Below, in pieces: positions 15,397 to 23,641 of a stretch of DNA of 64,000 nt. Within the stretch, counting starts at the first letter, position 1. Each line of letters opens with the position of its first letter. Made by a program: the position numbers and the translations under genes. Origin of the DNA: Clostridium sp. GTDB lineage: Bacteria > Bacillota > Clostridia > Lachnospirales > Lachnospiraceae. The stretch is from the NCBI GenBank assembly GCA_023667695.1, contig JAMOZY010000010.1:1-64000 (forward strand), written 5' to 3'. Under the pieces are notes generated by a model that saw only the letters and a program-made list of their open reading frames with translations, was not told the origin of the DNA and ran no database searches.

Positions 15397-17034
15397 ATGA
15401 AACGAATGAAATGGATAAAAGCAGTCATGGTATTACTGCTTAGTATGAATCTGCTCATAGTCAATGCTATGGCAGCAGAGCCTGGCACGATGCAGGCGGA
15501 TACGGTTTCTTCGGATGCAGTGCTGGATACGGGAGAAGCTGTACAGGAAAATGCAGCCAGTGAAAGTAGTTCCGTAATGAATTTAAGTATTTCCGGAACC
15601 TATGATTATGATATGGCATATGAGGTGCTTGCTCTGGTGAATCAGGAACGGCAGACGGAGGGTCTTTCACCTTTGGCTATGGACCAGGATTTATTAAATG
15701 CTGCCATGCTTCGGGCTGCAGAGAATGGTTTGTATTTTGGCCATACCCGGCCGGATGGTACGAGTTGTTTTACTGCCTCCGCAAAAATGTCCGGAGAAAA
15801 TGTAGCAGCCGGTTCCGGAACGGCCAGCGGGGTTATGGAGCTTTGGATGAATTCTTCCGGTCACCGGGCGAATATTCTGGGAAGTGATTATACCAGCATT
15901 GGAATTGGCTGCTTTATTCAGAATGGTATGCCATACTGGGTACAGGTCTTTGGAAGAGGCACGGCAACACCTGCAGTCAGACCGGGGAATCGGGCAGTAA
16001 CAGAGACCATCCGGGTGTCCTCCGAGCTGTTGGAGGGGGCAGACTTTCGTCTGCGTCCATCGGCATATTCTTATGGGAAGGGTGAAAAATTAACCTTGAT
16101 TCCATATGTTACCAATCTGGGTTGGGATTATGCTTCCTGTCAATTACTTCCATCCGCCTTTCAATGGAGTTCGAATCAGGCTGGCTTTACGGTAAATGAA
16201 AATGGCGTAGTGACACTAGGAGCCTATGGAAGCTTTACGATTACTGCAAAGCTAAAGGCCAGTCCGTATACGGAATTAAAATTTATCGGCGATTGTAATT
16301 CGGACGCCAATGAAACAAGATTGTTTGTGGAACGGTTATACGAGACCTGTCTGGGTCGGGATTCCGAGGTGGACGGTCTGAATTACTGGACGGAAGAATT
16401 GACTTCAAAACGTCAGAGCGGCACAGCAGTTGGATATGGATTTGTATTCAGTGATGAATATAAAAATAAGCATACAACAGATTCTGATTTTATAGAAATG
16501 TTGTATCTGGTCTTTATGGACCGTCCATCGGATGCCGGTGGCAAATCGTATTGGCTTAATCTGTTACAGCAGGGCTTGTCAAGGGAATATGTATTTGCAG
16601 GCTTCGCACATTCCCAAGAGTACACTTCAATCTGTAGTTCATATGGGATTACGCGGGGAACGGTGACACTTTCACAGCCACGGGACAAGAATCCGAATCT
16701 GACTGCTTTTGTTAATCGGATTTATGTTGAGGCCATGGGGCGTACCGGAGAAGCAGATGGCTTGAATTACTGGTGTCGGAGCATTCAGGCAGGAAACAGC
16801 CCAATCCGGGTAGCGGAATATTTTATCAATTCCGAAGAGTTTCGGAATAAGCATTTAAATAATACGGAATATATAAAGGTCTTATATCGAACCTTTATGG
16901 GACGGGAGGCAGACCAAAGCGGATTGGACTATTGGCTGGCACGCTTGGACCGTGGGGAAAGCCGGGAAACTGTTTTGAAGAGCTTTGCCGGTTGCCCGGA
17001 ATTCCGCAGCATTATAAAAAGCTTTGGTTTATAG
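15397..17034 (+). CDS. Secreted CAP-domain protein with DUF4214 repeats
   Basis: 545 residues with a signal peptide (KAVMVLLLSMNLLIVNAMA, cut near residue 27). Residues about 65-195 form a CAP/SCP domain as in YkwD-like proteins, with LVNQERQTEGLSPLAMD, FGHTRPDG, GENVAAG and SSGHRANIL. A linker domain of about 100 residues follows, then two or three DUF4214 repeats (about 305-540) marked by GRDSEVDGLNYW, MDRPSDAGGKSYW, GRTGEADGLNYW and GREADQSGLDYW. DUF4214 is common in cell-surface proteins of Lachnospiraceae and is thought to bind carbohydrate or matrix. Start ATG 15397 behind AAAGGGG. A terminator follows, so it is a single gene. Confidence 0.85.
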   Translation: MKRMKWIKAVMVLLLSMNLLIVNAMAAEPGTMQADTVSSDAVLDTGEAVQENAASESSSVMNLSISGTYDYDMAYEVLALVNQERQTEGLSPLAMDQDLLNAAMLRAAENGLYFGHTRPDGTSCFTASAKMSGENVAAGSGTASGVMELWMNSSGHRANILGSDYTSIGIGCFIQNGMPYWVQVFGRGTATPAVRPGNRAVTETIRVSSELLEGADFRLRPSAYSYGKGEKLTLIPYVTNLGWDYASCQLLPSAFQWSSNQAGFTVNENGVVTLGAYGSFTITAKLKASPYTELKFIGDCNSDANETRLFVERLYETCLGRDSEVDGLNYWTEELTSKRQSGTAVGYGFVFSDEYKNKHTTDSDFIEMLYLVFMDRPSDAGGKSYWLNLLQQGLSREYVFAGFAHSQEYTSICSSYGITRGTVTLSQPRDKNPNLTAFVNRIYVEAMGRTGEADGLNYWCRSIQAGNSPIRVAEYFINSEEFRNKHLNNTEYIKVLYRTFMGREADQSGLDYWLARLDRGESRETVLKSFAGCPEFRSIIKSFGL

Positions 17035-17074
17035 AATTCAGCGGGAAAGTGATTATAATTTCAGGATGAACAAA

Positions 17075-17120
17075 GAAGGTACGTTTTTATAAATGTAGGA
17101 ACGTGCCTTCTTATTTTATT
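17075..17120 (+). terminator. Terminator of the CAP gene
   Basis: GAAGGTACGTT…AACGTGCCTTC stem followed by TTATTTTATTT. The rest of the 340-base gap up to 17376 holds a promoter (17259-17287) and an AG-rich leader with no structure I could assign. Confidence 0.75.
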
Positions 17121-17258
17121 TAGAACGGATTTGGGGATTCTCAGTAACTGTTTTCCTCATGCCAGAGTGAACCCTAAGAGGGTTGTCTGACCGATATCAA
17201 TAAGCAGTACCCGGAGCGAAGGAAAGGAAATTAAGGATGAGAAAGCTGGGAGGAGACC

Positions 17259-17287
17259 TTGAGTCGGACTGCAGAAGAGTGTATAAT
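17259..17287 (+). promoter_or_regulatory. Promoter of the TPR-DUF4037 gene
   Basis: TTGAGT (17259-17264), 17-base spacer, TATAAT (17282-17287). The leader to the ATG at 17377 is about 80 bases. Confidence 0.65.
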
Positions 17288-17376
17288 GCAGTCAGAAATC
17301 ATATGTAACTATGCTACGGAGAATATGACGAAACATAACAAATCATCTCAGTGGAATCAATGGTGGAGGAAAAAAT

Positions 17377-19731
17377 ATGAATGTGGATAAATTTTTTAGC
17401 GGCTTAGACGACCTGTTTTCCAAGGGGGATATGGAGGCGGTAGAGCCTTATTTTCAAGAGCAGCAGAGACAGGCAGAGCAAGAAGGCGACCTTGGGGCGC
17501 AAATTACGATTCTGAATGAACGGATGGGCTTCTATCGGGAAACCAGTCAATATGAAAATGCAAAGCAGTGTATCCAGCAGGTCATGGAATTGATTGAACA
17601 GGCAGGATTGACGGATTCCCTGCCCCATGCAACGACCCTATTGAATTCCGCCAATGCGCTCCGGGCAGCCGGAGAACTGGAACAGGCTATGGAATATTAT
17701 AATCGTGTATTTGCATTATTCGAAGGGCAAGTGCCACAGATGGATTTCCGGTATGCAGAACTATATAATAATGTAAGTCTGCTCTATCAGGAGCTGGGAC
17801 GATATGACATGGCTTCTCAATGTCTGTTGCATGCATTAGCGATTGTACAGGAGCAGCCGGGAAAAGAATTCCAGCTGGCAGTCACTCTGACGAATTTAGG
17901 CAGTAGTCAATTACAGGAGGGAAAAATAGAAGCGGCCATTTCCCATTTGAGCCATGCCATCACATTATTCAAATCCATGCAGGTATCGGATACCCATATG
18001 GCGGCGGCACTGTCTGCGATGGGAGAGGCCTGCTTTCGGCAGAAAGAATTCTCCCAGGCAGAGATGTATTATCAGCAGGCACTGGAAATGATTGAAGCGT
18101 ATATCGGGCGGACAGATGCCTATAAAAGAGTAAAAGCAAGCCTGGAAGCGGTAAGGCAGCAGCGAAGAATGGAAGCAGAAGGAAAAACGGCAGCAGCAGA
18201 CCGCCGTTCCGGTCTGGAGTTGAGCCTTCAATTCTATAAGGAATACGGTGCGGATATGATTCATCAGCAATTTGCTGATTACGAAGCACGCATTGCAGTT
18301 GGATTTGCAGGAGAAGGCTCAGACCGGTTTGGCTTTGATGACATATGGTCAGAGGACCATGATTTTGGCGTCGGTTTTTCTATGTGGGTGAGTGATGAAG
18401 ATTATGAAGCCATTGGAAAGGAACTGCAGCAGGCATATGAGGAGCTGGTAAAAAAGCATGACAAGGAACAGCAGCATATGATATGGACCATCCATTCCCA
18501 GGGACGGTTTGGTGTGCGTAGGATGCATGACTTCTATGAACAATTGACCGGATATCCGGAGGGACCGGTAACCAGGGAGGAATGGATGGAAGCAGGGGAA
18601 GAACGATTGGCGGCTGCTACAAATGGAATGGTATTTCGGGATGATTTTGGGGAATTTTCACGAATTAGAAATCAAATAAAACGGTATTATCCTATGGATA
18701 TATGGTTATTAAAAGTGGCGCAGTATACCTCTCTCTTTGGACAATATGGGCAGTATAATTATCAAAGAATGGCGAAAAGACAGGCTTGGACAGCAGCTGC
18801 CATGATGCGGGAAAAGGCGGTAGAATATGCTTTGCATTCCGTGTACCTCATAAATCGGCATTTTTGCCCTCATGATAAGTGGTTACAAAGGGGAATTGAA
18901 GGATTTGAATTTTGTGAAGGTGTTGGAACGCTATGTGAGCAGATGATTTTTACGGATATCCGGAATATAAATGAAACCTGTGCTTACATGGAGCGGATTG
19001 CAGCACTGCTATTAGAAGGAATGGTGCAGCAAGGGATGGTTTATCCAAGAAAAAAGGGAGATGTCCTGTATTTGGAGACATATGGAAATGCATTGGCTCA
19101 AAAAGCGGAATGGGTGAGGTTAACGGTAGAGGAATTAGCGGAACGGATTGCTAAGATGGAATTTGAGGCCTTTGACAATGTAAAAAACGAAGGGGGAAGG
19201 GCAGATTGTCAGGATGACTGGCATACCTTTCGGATTATGCGGGTCAGCCAATATCTCACATGGACAAAGGAGATGCTTCTGCAATATGGGATGGACTTCC
19301 AGGGGGCATATGCAGATGGCTGGAATATGATTACGGAAAAATACGGACGAATGATGGAATCTACCGCACCGGACGCCTATGGGGAGCTGGAACCGGATTT
19401 ACCACCAGTATCGCAGGAAAAACGGAGTATTGTAGAGGAGATTGTAAAAATTCAGGTTGCATGGATGGAGGCGTTCCAGAACCGGTATCCAAAGCTGACT
19501 GCGAACGCGCGTGTGATTCATACCAGTGAGGATACACCATGGACAACTTCCTATGAAACCTATTTGCGCGGTGAACTGTTGACCTATACCGATACCATGC
19601 TGGTAATGTATGGGAGATTTGTTGCTCAGTTGATGAAGGATGGAAAAAATCTGGCGGAAATGATATTGAAAAATACGACGCTTCTTTATGGATATGAAGG
19701 CTTAGAGGCTGCGGAACAGGCACTTTCGTAG
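17377..19731 (+). CDS. TPR repeat protein fused to DUF4037 nucleotidyltransferase-like domain
   Basis: 784 residues, cytoplasmic. Residues about 15-255 hold five or six TPR units (for example AQCLLHALAIVQEQPGK, TLTNLGSSQLQEGKIEAAISHLSHAI). From about 280 a DUF4037 domain follows, with the strand pattern IAVGFAGEGSDRFGFDD then SEDHDFGVGF. GSD…D and EDHDFG resemble the G-S/D-x-D metal site of nucleotidyltransferases, so the domain may modify a nucleotide or small molecule; the substrate is unknown. TPR repeats probably recruit a protein partner. ATG 17377 has GGTGGAGG in front. The YkgJ-like gene follows 22 bases later and may be co-transcribed. Confidence 0.75.
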   Translation: MNVDKFFSGLDDLFSKGDMEAVEPYFQEQQRQAEQEGDLGAQITILNERMGFYRETSQYENAKQCIQQVMELIEQAGLTDSLPHATTLLNSANALRAAGELEQAMEYYNRVFALFEGQVPQMDFRYAELYNNVSLLYQELGRYDMASQCLLHALAIVQEQPGKEFQLAVTLTNLGSSQLQEGKIEAAISHLSHAITLFKSMQVSDTHMAAALSAMGEACFRQKEFSQAEMYYQQALEMIEAYIGRTDAYKRVKASLEAVRQQRRMEAEGKTAAADRRSGLELSLQFYKEYGADMIHQQFADYEARIAVGFAGEGSDRFGFDDIWSEDHDFGVGFSMWVSDEDYEAIGKELQQAYEELVKKHDKEQQHMIWTIHSQGRFGVRRMHDFYEQLTGYPEGPVTREEWMEAGEERLAAATNGMVFRDDFGEFSRIRNQIKRYYPMDIWLLKVAQYTSLFGQYGQYNYQRMAKRQAWTAAAMMREKAVEYALHSVYLINRHFCPHDKWLQRGIEGFEFCEGVGTLCEQMIFTDIRNINETCAYMERIAALLLEGMVQQGMVYPRKKGDVLYLETYGNALAQKAEWVRLTVEELAERIAKMEFEAFDNVKNEGGRADCQDDWHTFRIMRVSQYLTWTKEMLLQYGMDFQGAYADGWNMITEKYGRMMESTAPDAYGELEPDLPPVSQEKRSIVEEIVKIQVAWMEAFQNRYPKLTANARVIHTSEDTPWTTSYETYLRGELLTYTDTMLVMYGRFVAQLMKDGKNLAEMILKNTTLLYGYEGLEAAEQALS

Positions 19732-19753
19732 GTTTGAATTATGTGATTGAGAT

Positions 19754-20437
19754 TTGGAGCGGGGAAGAAAAATAGAACGGGAATGGGATTTGAATGAACG
19801 AACAGATGGAAAATTGTATGGCGCGGATGATTTGGTAAAGGTGGGATGCCGAGATTGTAAAGGCTGCTCTGCCTGTTGTCATGCTATGGGACAATCCATT
19901 GTACTGGACCCTTATGATATCTGGATGATGACGGATGGATTGCATATGACAGTGGAGGAATTACTGGTAAATGCTTTGGAATTAAATGTTGTTGACGGAT
20001 TGATTCTGCCGAATTTGAAAATGCAGGAAGGTACTGGCGCCTGTTATTTTCTAAATCAGGAAGGACGCTGTAATATCCATACATATCGTCCCGGTATCTG
20101 CCGGCTGTTCCCGCTGGGACGGCTTTATGAGGCGCAATCCTTTCAGTATTTTCTACAAATTCATGAATGCAAGGCAAAAAACCGGACAAAGGTAAGAATC
20201 CGGCAATGGCTGGGACTGTCCGATTATCGGCAGTATGCGGCATTTATTACAGATTGGCATTATTTTCTGAAGCAGTATCAGCTTCCAATAAAACAAGGCA
20301 TTCTACAGGGAGAATGCCTAAGAGAATTGAATCTTCAAATATTAAATGTATTTTTTCTGGCACCCTATCACAGAGATTGGGATTTCTATCAGCAGTATGA
20401 GCAGCGTAAAAATACCTTTAAGCCTTTAAGCGGTTAA
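19754..20437 (+). CDS. YkgJ-family cysteine-cluster protein
   Basis: 227 residues if the TTG at 19754 is used; TTG 19790 is an alternative, and no in-frame ATG is near. Metal-binding cysteines are clear: [16 protein letters not shown] near residues 33-48, [26 protein letters not shown] near 97-122 (YRPxxCRxFPLG is the family hallmark), and a later HECK. Members of this UPF0153 family bind a zinc or iron-sulfur centre; function is not settled. It directly follows the TPR-DUF4037 gene and its 3' end overlaps the convergent chemotaxis gene by 20 bases. Confidence 0.8.
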   Translation: MERGRKIEREWDLNERTDGKLYGADDLVKVGCRDCKGCSACCHAMGQSIVLDPYDIWMMTDGLHMTVEELLVNALELNVVDGLILPNLKMQEGTGACYFLNQEGRCNIHTYRPGICRLFPLGRLYEAQSFQYFLQIHECKAKNRTKVRIRQWLGLSDYRQYAAFITDWHYFLKQYQLPIKQGILQGECLRELNLQILNVFFLAPYHRDWDFYQQYEQRKNTFKPLSG

Positions 20438-21881
20438 CGGAAGCGGAAAGCGTATCTATATGTTCTTTCATCTGTTCGGAAAGCTGGAGGTTATTCTGAG
20501 CTGTTTCATAGGTTTGCTGGGTTGTAGCAGATACCTCCTCACTAATGGCAGACATGATTTCTACGCTGGAAATGAGGTCGGTATTTACCGTTAGAAGCTG
20601 GCTGATGGATGCGGCTTCTGTCTGTGCATTGTCAGAAACAGAAGAAATTGCCTGACGGATTTTTTCAAAGGTAGACTTGGTATTCAAAATCAAATCATTC
20701 TGGCTGGAACCGGCAGTAACGACGGTATTAACCGCCCGATTTGCGGTGGCGGCTTCGGACTGCAGAGAATCCAGTAATTCCTTGATATTGGTTGCAGCAT
20801 CCGAGCTTTGCTGGGCAAGATTGGTGATTTCAGTAGCAACTACGGCAAAGCCCCGTCCGGCTTCACCTGCCCGGGCGGCTTCAATGGAAGCGTTTAATGC
20901 CAGCAGATTGGTCTGAGTAGCAATGTCCTGAATCATCTGAATGATTTCCAATGCCTGATTTGACCGTTCCACCAGGGTATTCATTTCGGAATTTAAGTTG
21001 GAATTAATTTGCTGTACATGCTCTGCACTATCGGTAAGGGCATCCATGTTCTTCATGCCGCTCTCAATATTTTCCTGGCTGTCAGCAAGGATATTCTGCA
21101 TATATTCAGAAATCGAATTTACATCTTCAATAATCTTTTGGATATGCTCCGTCTGCGTTAACTGTGCCTGTATGGATTCCGCCGTCTGTGCGGTTCCGGA
21201 AGAGATTTCATCCATGGAACGGGTCGTAACGGTAGAGGCTTCTGCTACCTGCTCCACCATAGCAAGAACAGAAGAGGTTTCCTCTGATACCGTATCCGCT
21301 ACCTGCAGGATTTCATTTAAGGTGTGTTCCGTCTGCTGTTCCTGCTCTAAAACGGTATTGATTTTATTTTGATTAATCTTATACTGCAGCTTGGTAGAAA
21401 GAAAGGTAAAAATCATACATAATAAGGTAGCTAAAAATTGAATTTCATAATCTGCGATATTGTCCGCAGTGGTTTCTTTTAAGATAATAATATGATACAG
21501 AATGGAAACCAGGTTGGCAGCAACCGCCCATGCGAGGGTTAAAGTCAATAACCGGGTATCTGCACAAACAATTAAAAAGGAAAGTGGTACCAAAACATAA
21601 ACAAAGGTCATCGGTGTATCACCGGTAATCAAAACCATGGTATACATGGCAAGGTAGCCAATCATATTAATATAACGGCAGATGCTCTGCTCCGGTCTGC
21701 TTTTGTATAATAACCAGGAAATGACATAGGGAATAAGGATAATGGAAGCCAGCAGAATATAATAAAAAAGACCTCGTTCCCCCTTGATTACTTCTATAAG
21801 ATATGCTAATAAAATGACTCCCTGCGCAACGCCGGTGGCGGTTAATAAAGAACGACTAATCTGTTTTACTTCTGTATTCAT
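20418..21881 (-). CDS. Methyl-accepting chemotaxis protein with multi-pass N-terminus
   Basis: 487 residues. The N-terminal 180 residues contain six hydrophobic segments and no periplasmic sensor domain or clear HAMP domain. From about 185 comes the cytoplasmic coiled-coil signalling domain with the hairpin tip [30 protein letters not shown], the CheA/CheW-binding site. Such receptors sense through the membrane part or an intracellular cue. ATG 21881 with GGGAGGA. Its 3' end overlaps the convergent YkgJ-like gene. Confidence 0.9.
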   Translation of the reverse strand: MNTEVKQISRSLLTATGVAQGVILLAYLIEVIKGERGLFYYILLASIILIPYVISWLLYKSRPEQSICRYINMIGYLAMYTMVLITGDTPMTFVYVLVPLSFLIVCADTRLLTLTLAWAVAANLVSILYHIIILKETTADNIADYEIQFLATLLCMIFTFLSTKLQYKINQNKINTVLEQEQQTEHTLNEILQVADTVSEETSSVLAMVEQVAEASTVTTRSMDEISSGTAQTAESIQAQLTQTEHIQKIIEDVNSISEYMQNILADSQENIESGMKNMDALTDSAEHVQQINSNLNSEMNTLVERSNQALEIIQMIQDIATQTNLLALNASIEAARAGEAGRGFAVVATEITNLAQQSSDAATNIKELLDSLQSEAATANRAVNTVVTAGSSQNDLILNTKSTFEKIRQAISSVSDNAQTEAASISQLLTVNTDLISSVEIMSAISEEVSATTQQTYETAQNNLQLSEQMKEHIDTLSASVNRLKA

Positions 21882-21896
21882 GTCTAATCCTCCCTA

Positions 21897-21925
21897 TTAT
21901 TATCGAACATATAATTATCTTACAA
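21897..21925 (-). promoter_or_regulatory. Promoter of the chemotaxis receptor gene
   Basis: Minus strand TTGTAA (21920-21925), 17 bases, TAATAA (21897-21902), about 15 bases before the start codon, so the leader is very short. Confidence 0.45.
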
Positions 21926-21982
21926 GAAATAACCCCAAAATGCAATAAAAAGGTTTCTGGCTGCAATGCCGGCCTATAATAC

Positions 21983-22012
21983 TTGCATTTGCCAGAGGAA
22001 TCATGCTATAAC
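21983..22012 (+). promoter_or_regulatory. Promoter of the 471-residue membrane protein gene
   Basis: TTGCAT (21983-21988), 18 bases, TATAAC (22007-22012), followed by AAAGGAGAAG just before ATG 22054. Confidence 0.55.
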
Positions 22013-22053
22013 TTGAATTAGACAGTACCAATATACATAAAGGAGAAGCGTTC

Positions 22054-23469
22054 ATGGGTGAATGGAAGGAATTATATAAATGGAATCGAAAGCAGGTTCG
22101 GATTTTCATTACGATTTTAACGGTTATGATATCCGTTGCAGTTGTATCCAGCAGCAGTACTTTGGTACATGCCTCCAGAGCGGAGCAGGCAGTAAATACG
22201 ACGCTGGGGGAGAACCTGGAAGCCTATGCAGGGATATTTTCTACCGCGGTTACCGCATCCGTTAATCCAACCGCAACGCTGGCGGCCCTGTCAATTCTGG
22301 GCATGGTGGAGAATGCAGACCGGTATTTTCCAGAGGTGGACTGGCTGGTTCAATCCGGCAATTTTTTAAGTGGAATTCCGTTTGTCCGAACGATTTCAGA
22401 CCTGCCCATTGCCAATCCCGTTGCTGCCATACTTCTAACGATTGTTGCGATTACCATGTATGTGATTCATTCCACCTCGGCATCTAAGATGTTCTCAAAG
22501 GCGACGATTGATAATATAGAGCAGTGGGGCGGCATGATTGTTACGGTTGCCCTGTCCTTACTGCCGCTGGCAACGACACAGGTAGTAGCGGCACAGAGTA
22601 CGGAAGTGAATTATGTATCGCCCGGAACCTATGGGGTTACCCTGATTCTGGCTATCCTGTCCGCTGTGTTCAATGCGGTGGTTTATATCTGCATCTACGG
22701 GTGTATGGATGGGGTGGAGCTGCTGGGAGCGGTGATTCCCATTAAAGGAATGAATGTAGTGATTGAGATATTAAAAGGGGTTCTGCATATGGTACTGCTT
22801 TTGTTGCAGATATTCAGTCCGATACTGAGTGTGGTCGTCAGTATTCTGGTAATGCTGGTGGGGGTTTTATTGTTCCGTAAAATGTCTGTGCTGTCAACCT
22901 ACTATATGTATATTTATGTAAAGCCATTGTGGAATCGCTTATGGCATAAGAATGATATGGTACCGTTTGTGCATCGGAAGTTTCCAAGGAAGGGACATAA
23001 GCGGTATCCTTCTGTGGAATTGGCGGTACCGGCGTTTTCCATGAATCAGGCCGGAAAAATAAGAAAGCGGGAACTGGTCTGGCTGATTCTGAAGGATCAG
23101 GTGCCGTATCTGGTTCGGATGAAAGCCTTTCGAAAGCCATGGGAGCTGCCGCTTTCCGAGCTGAATGTACATAAGGATGTATTATATTTACAAAAAACCT
23201 TTCGGTTTACCCGAATCCTGACCGAGGATAGGCAGGTAGAGCTGATTATCAGTAATGAATACAGCAGTCAGTGGCAGCAGATGCTGGAATGGCTGCAGCT
23301 ATCGGATTTCAAGGTAGTGGAGGAACGGAAAAAGCAGGAGAAGCAGACGGCAAAGGCTGCCAGGGAGGAACAGCGGAGAAGAAAGCGGGAGGAGCAGGAA
23401 CGGCAATGGGAGGAACGAATGGAGAAGTTTCAGATGCCGGAAATAATTAAGAAATCGTCTGAAAAATAA
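22054..23469 (+). CDS. Multi-pass membrane protein, unknown
   Basis: 471 residues. A short cytoplasmic start (WNRKQVRIFI) is followed by a first membrane segment (ITILTVMISVAVVSSSSTLV) and then at least five more up to residue about 285. A basic and aromatic domain follows and the C-terminus is a charged, very basic coiled coil (KKQEKQTAKAAREEQRRRKREEQE). The membrane half contains repeated alanine/valine stretches (ATLAALSILGMVENADRYFPEVDWL). No transporter or enzyme motif is recognised. It ends 28 bases before the CIRCE element of htpG and has no obvious terminator of its own. Confidence 0.65.
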   Translation: MGEWKELYKWNRKQVRIFITILTVMISVAVVSSSSTLVHASRAEQAVNTTLGENLEAYAGIFSTAVTASVNPTATLAALSILGMVENADRYFPEVDWLVQSGNFLSGIPFVRTISDLPIANPVAAILLTIVAITMYVIHSTSASKMFSKATIDNIEQWGGMIVTVALSLLPLATTQVVAAQSTEVNYVSPGTYGVTLILAILSAVFNAVVYICIYGCMDGVELLGAVIPIKGMNVVIEILKGVLHMVLLLLQIFSPILSVVVSILVMLVGVLLFRKMSVLSTYYMYIYVKPLWNRLWHKNDMVPFVHRKFPRKGHKRYPSVELAVPAFSMNQAGKIRKRELVWLILKDQVPYLVRMKAFRKPWELPLSELNVHKDVLYLQKTFRFTRILTEDRQVELIISNEYSSQWQQMLEWLQLSDFKVVEERKKQEKQTAKAAREEQRRRKREEQERQWEERMEKFQMPEIIKKSSEK

Positions 23470-23496
23470 AAGGATTCGACAGGAATCGACATATTA

Positions 23497-23523
23497 TTAG
23501 CACTCATTTGAAATGAGTGCTAA
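23497..23523. promoter_or_regulatory. CIRCE operator (HrcA binding site)
   Basis: A perfect match to the consensus: TTAGCACTC, nine bases, GAGTGCTAA. It lies eight bases upstream of the -35 box of the htpG promoter. HrcA represses heat-shock genes through this element. Confidence 0.95.
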
Positions 23524-23530
23524 TTTTCTG

Positions 23531-23559
23531 TTGACAAGAGAGAAAAGGAAGATTATTAT
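23531..23559 (+). promoter_or_regulatory. htpG promoter
   Basis: TTGACA (23531-23536), 17-base spacer, TATTAT (23554-23559), directly downstream of CIRCE. Confidence 0.8.
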
Positions 23560-23641
23560 TAGATACAGGGCGGATTCAGAGAAATGAATTCTCAGAAAAA
23601 GAATAGAAAAGAACGAATCGAAGTAAGGAGATGTAGTGAAA

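Noticed and set aside
17121-17376. Riboswitch before the TPR-DUF4037 gene
   Set aside because: AG-rich leader with a promoter inside it; no known aptamer pattern could be matched.
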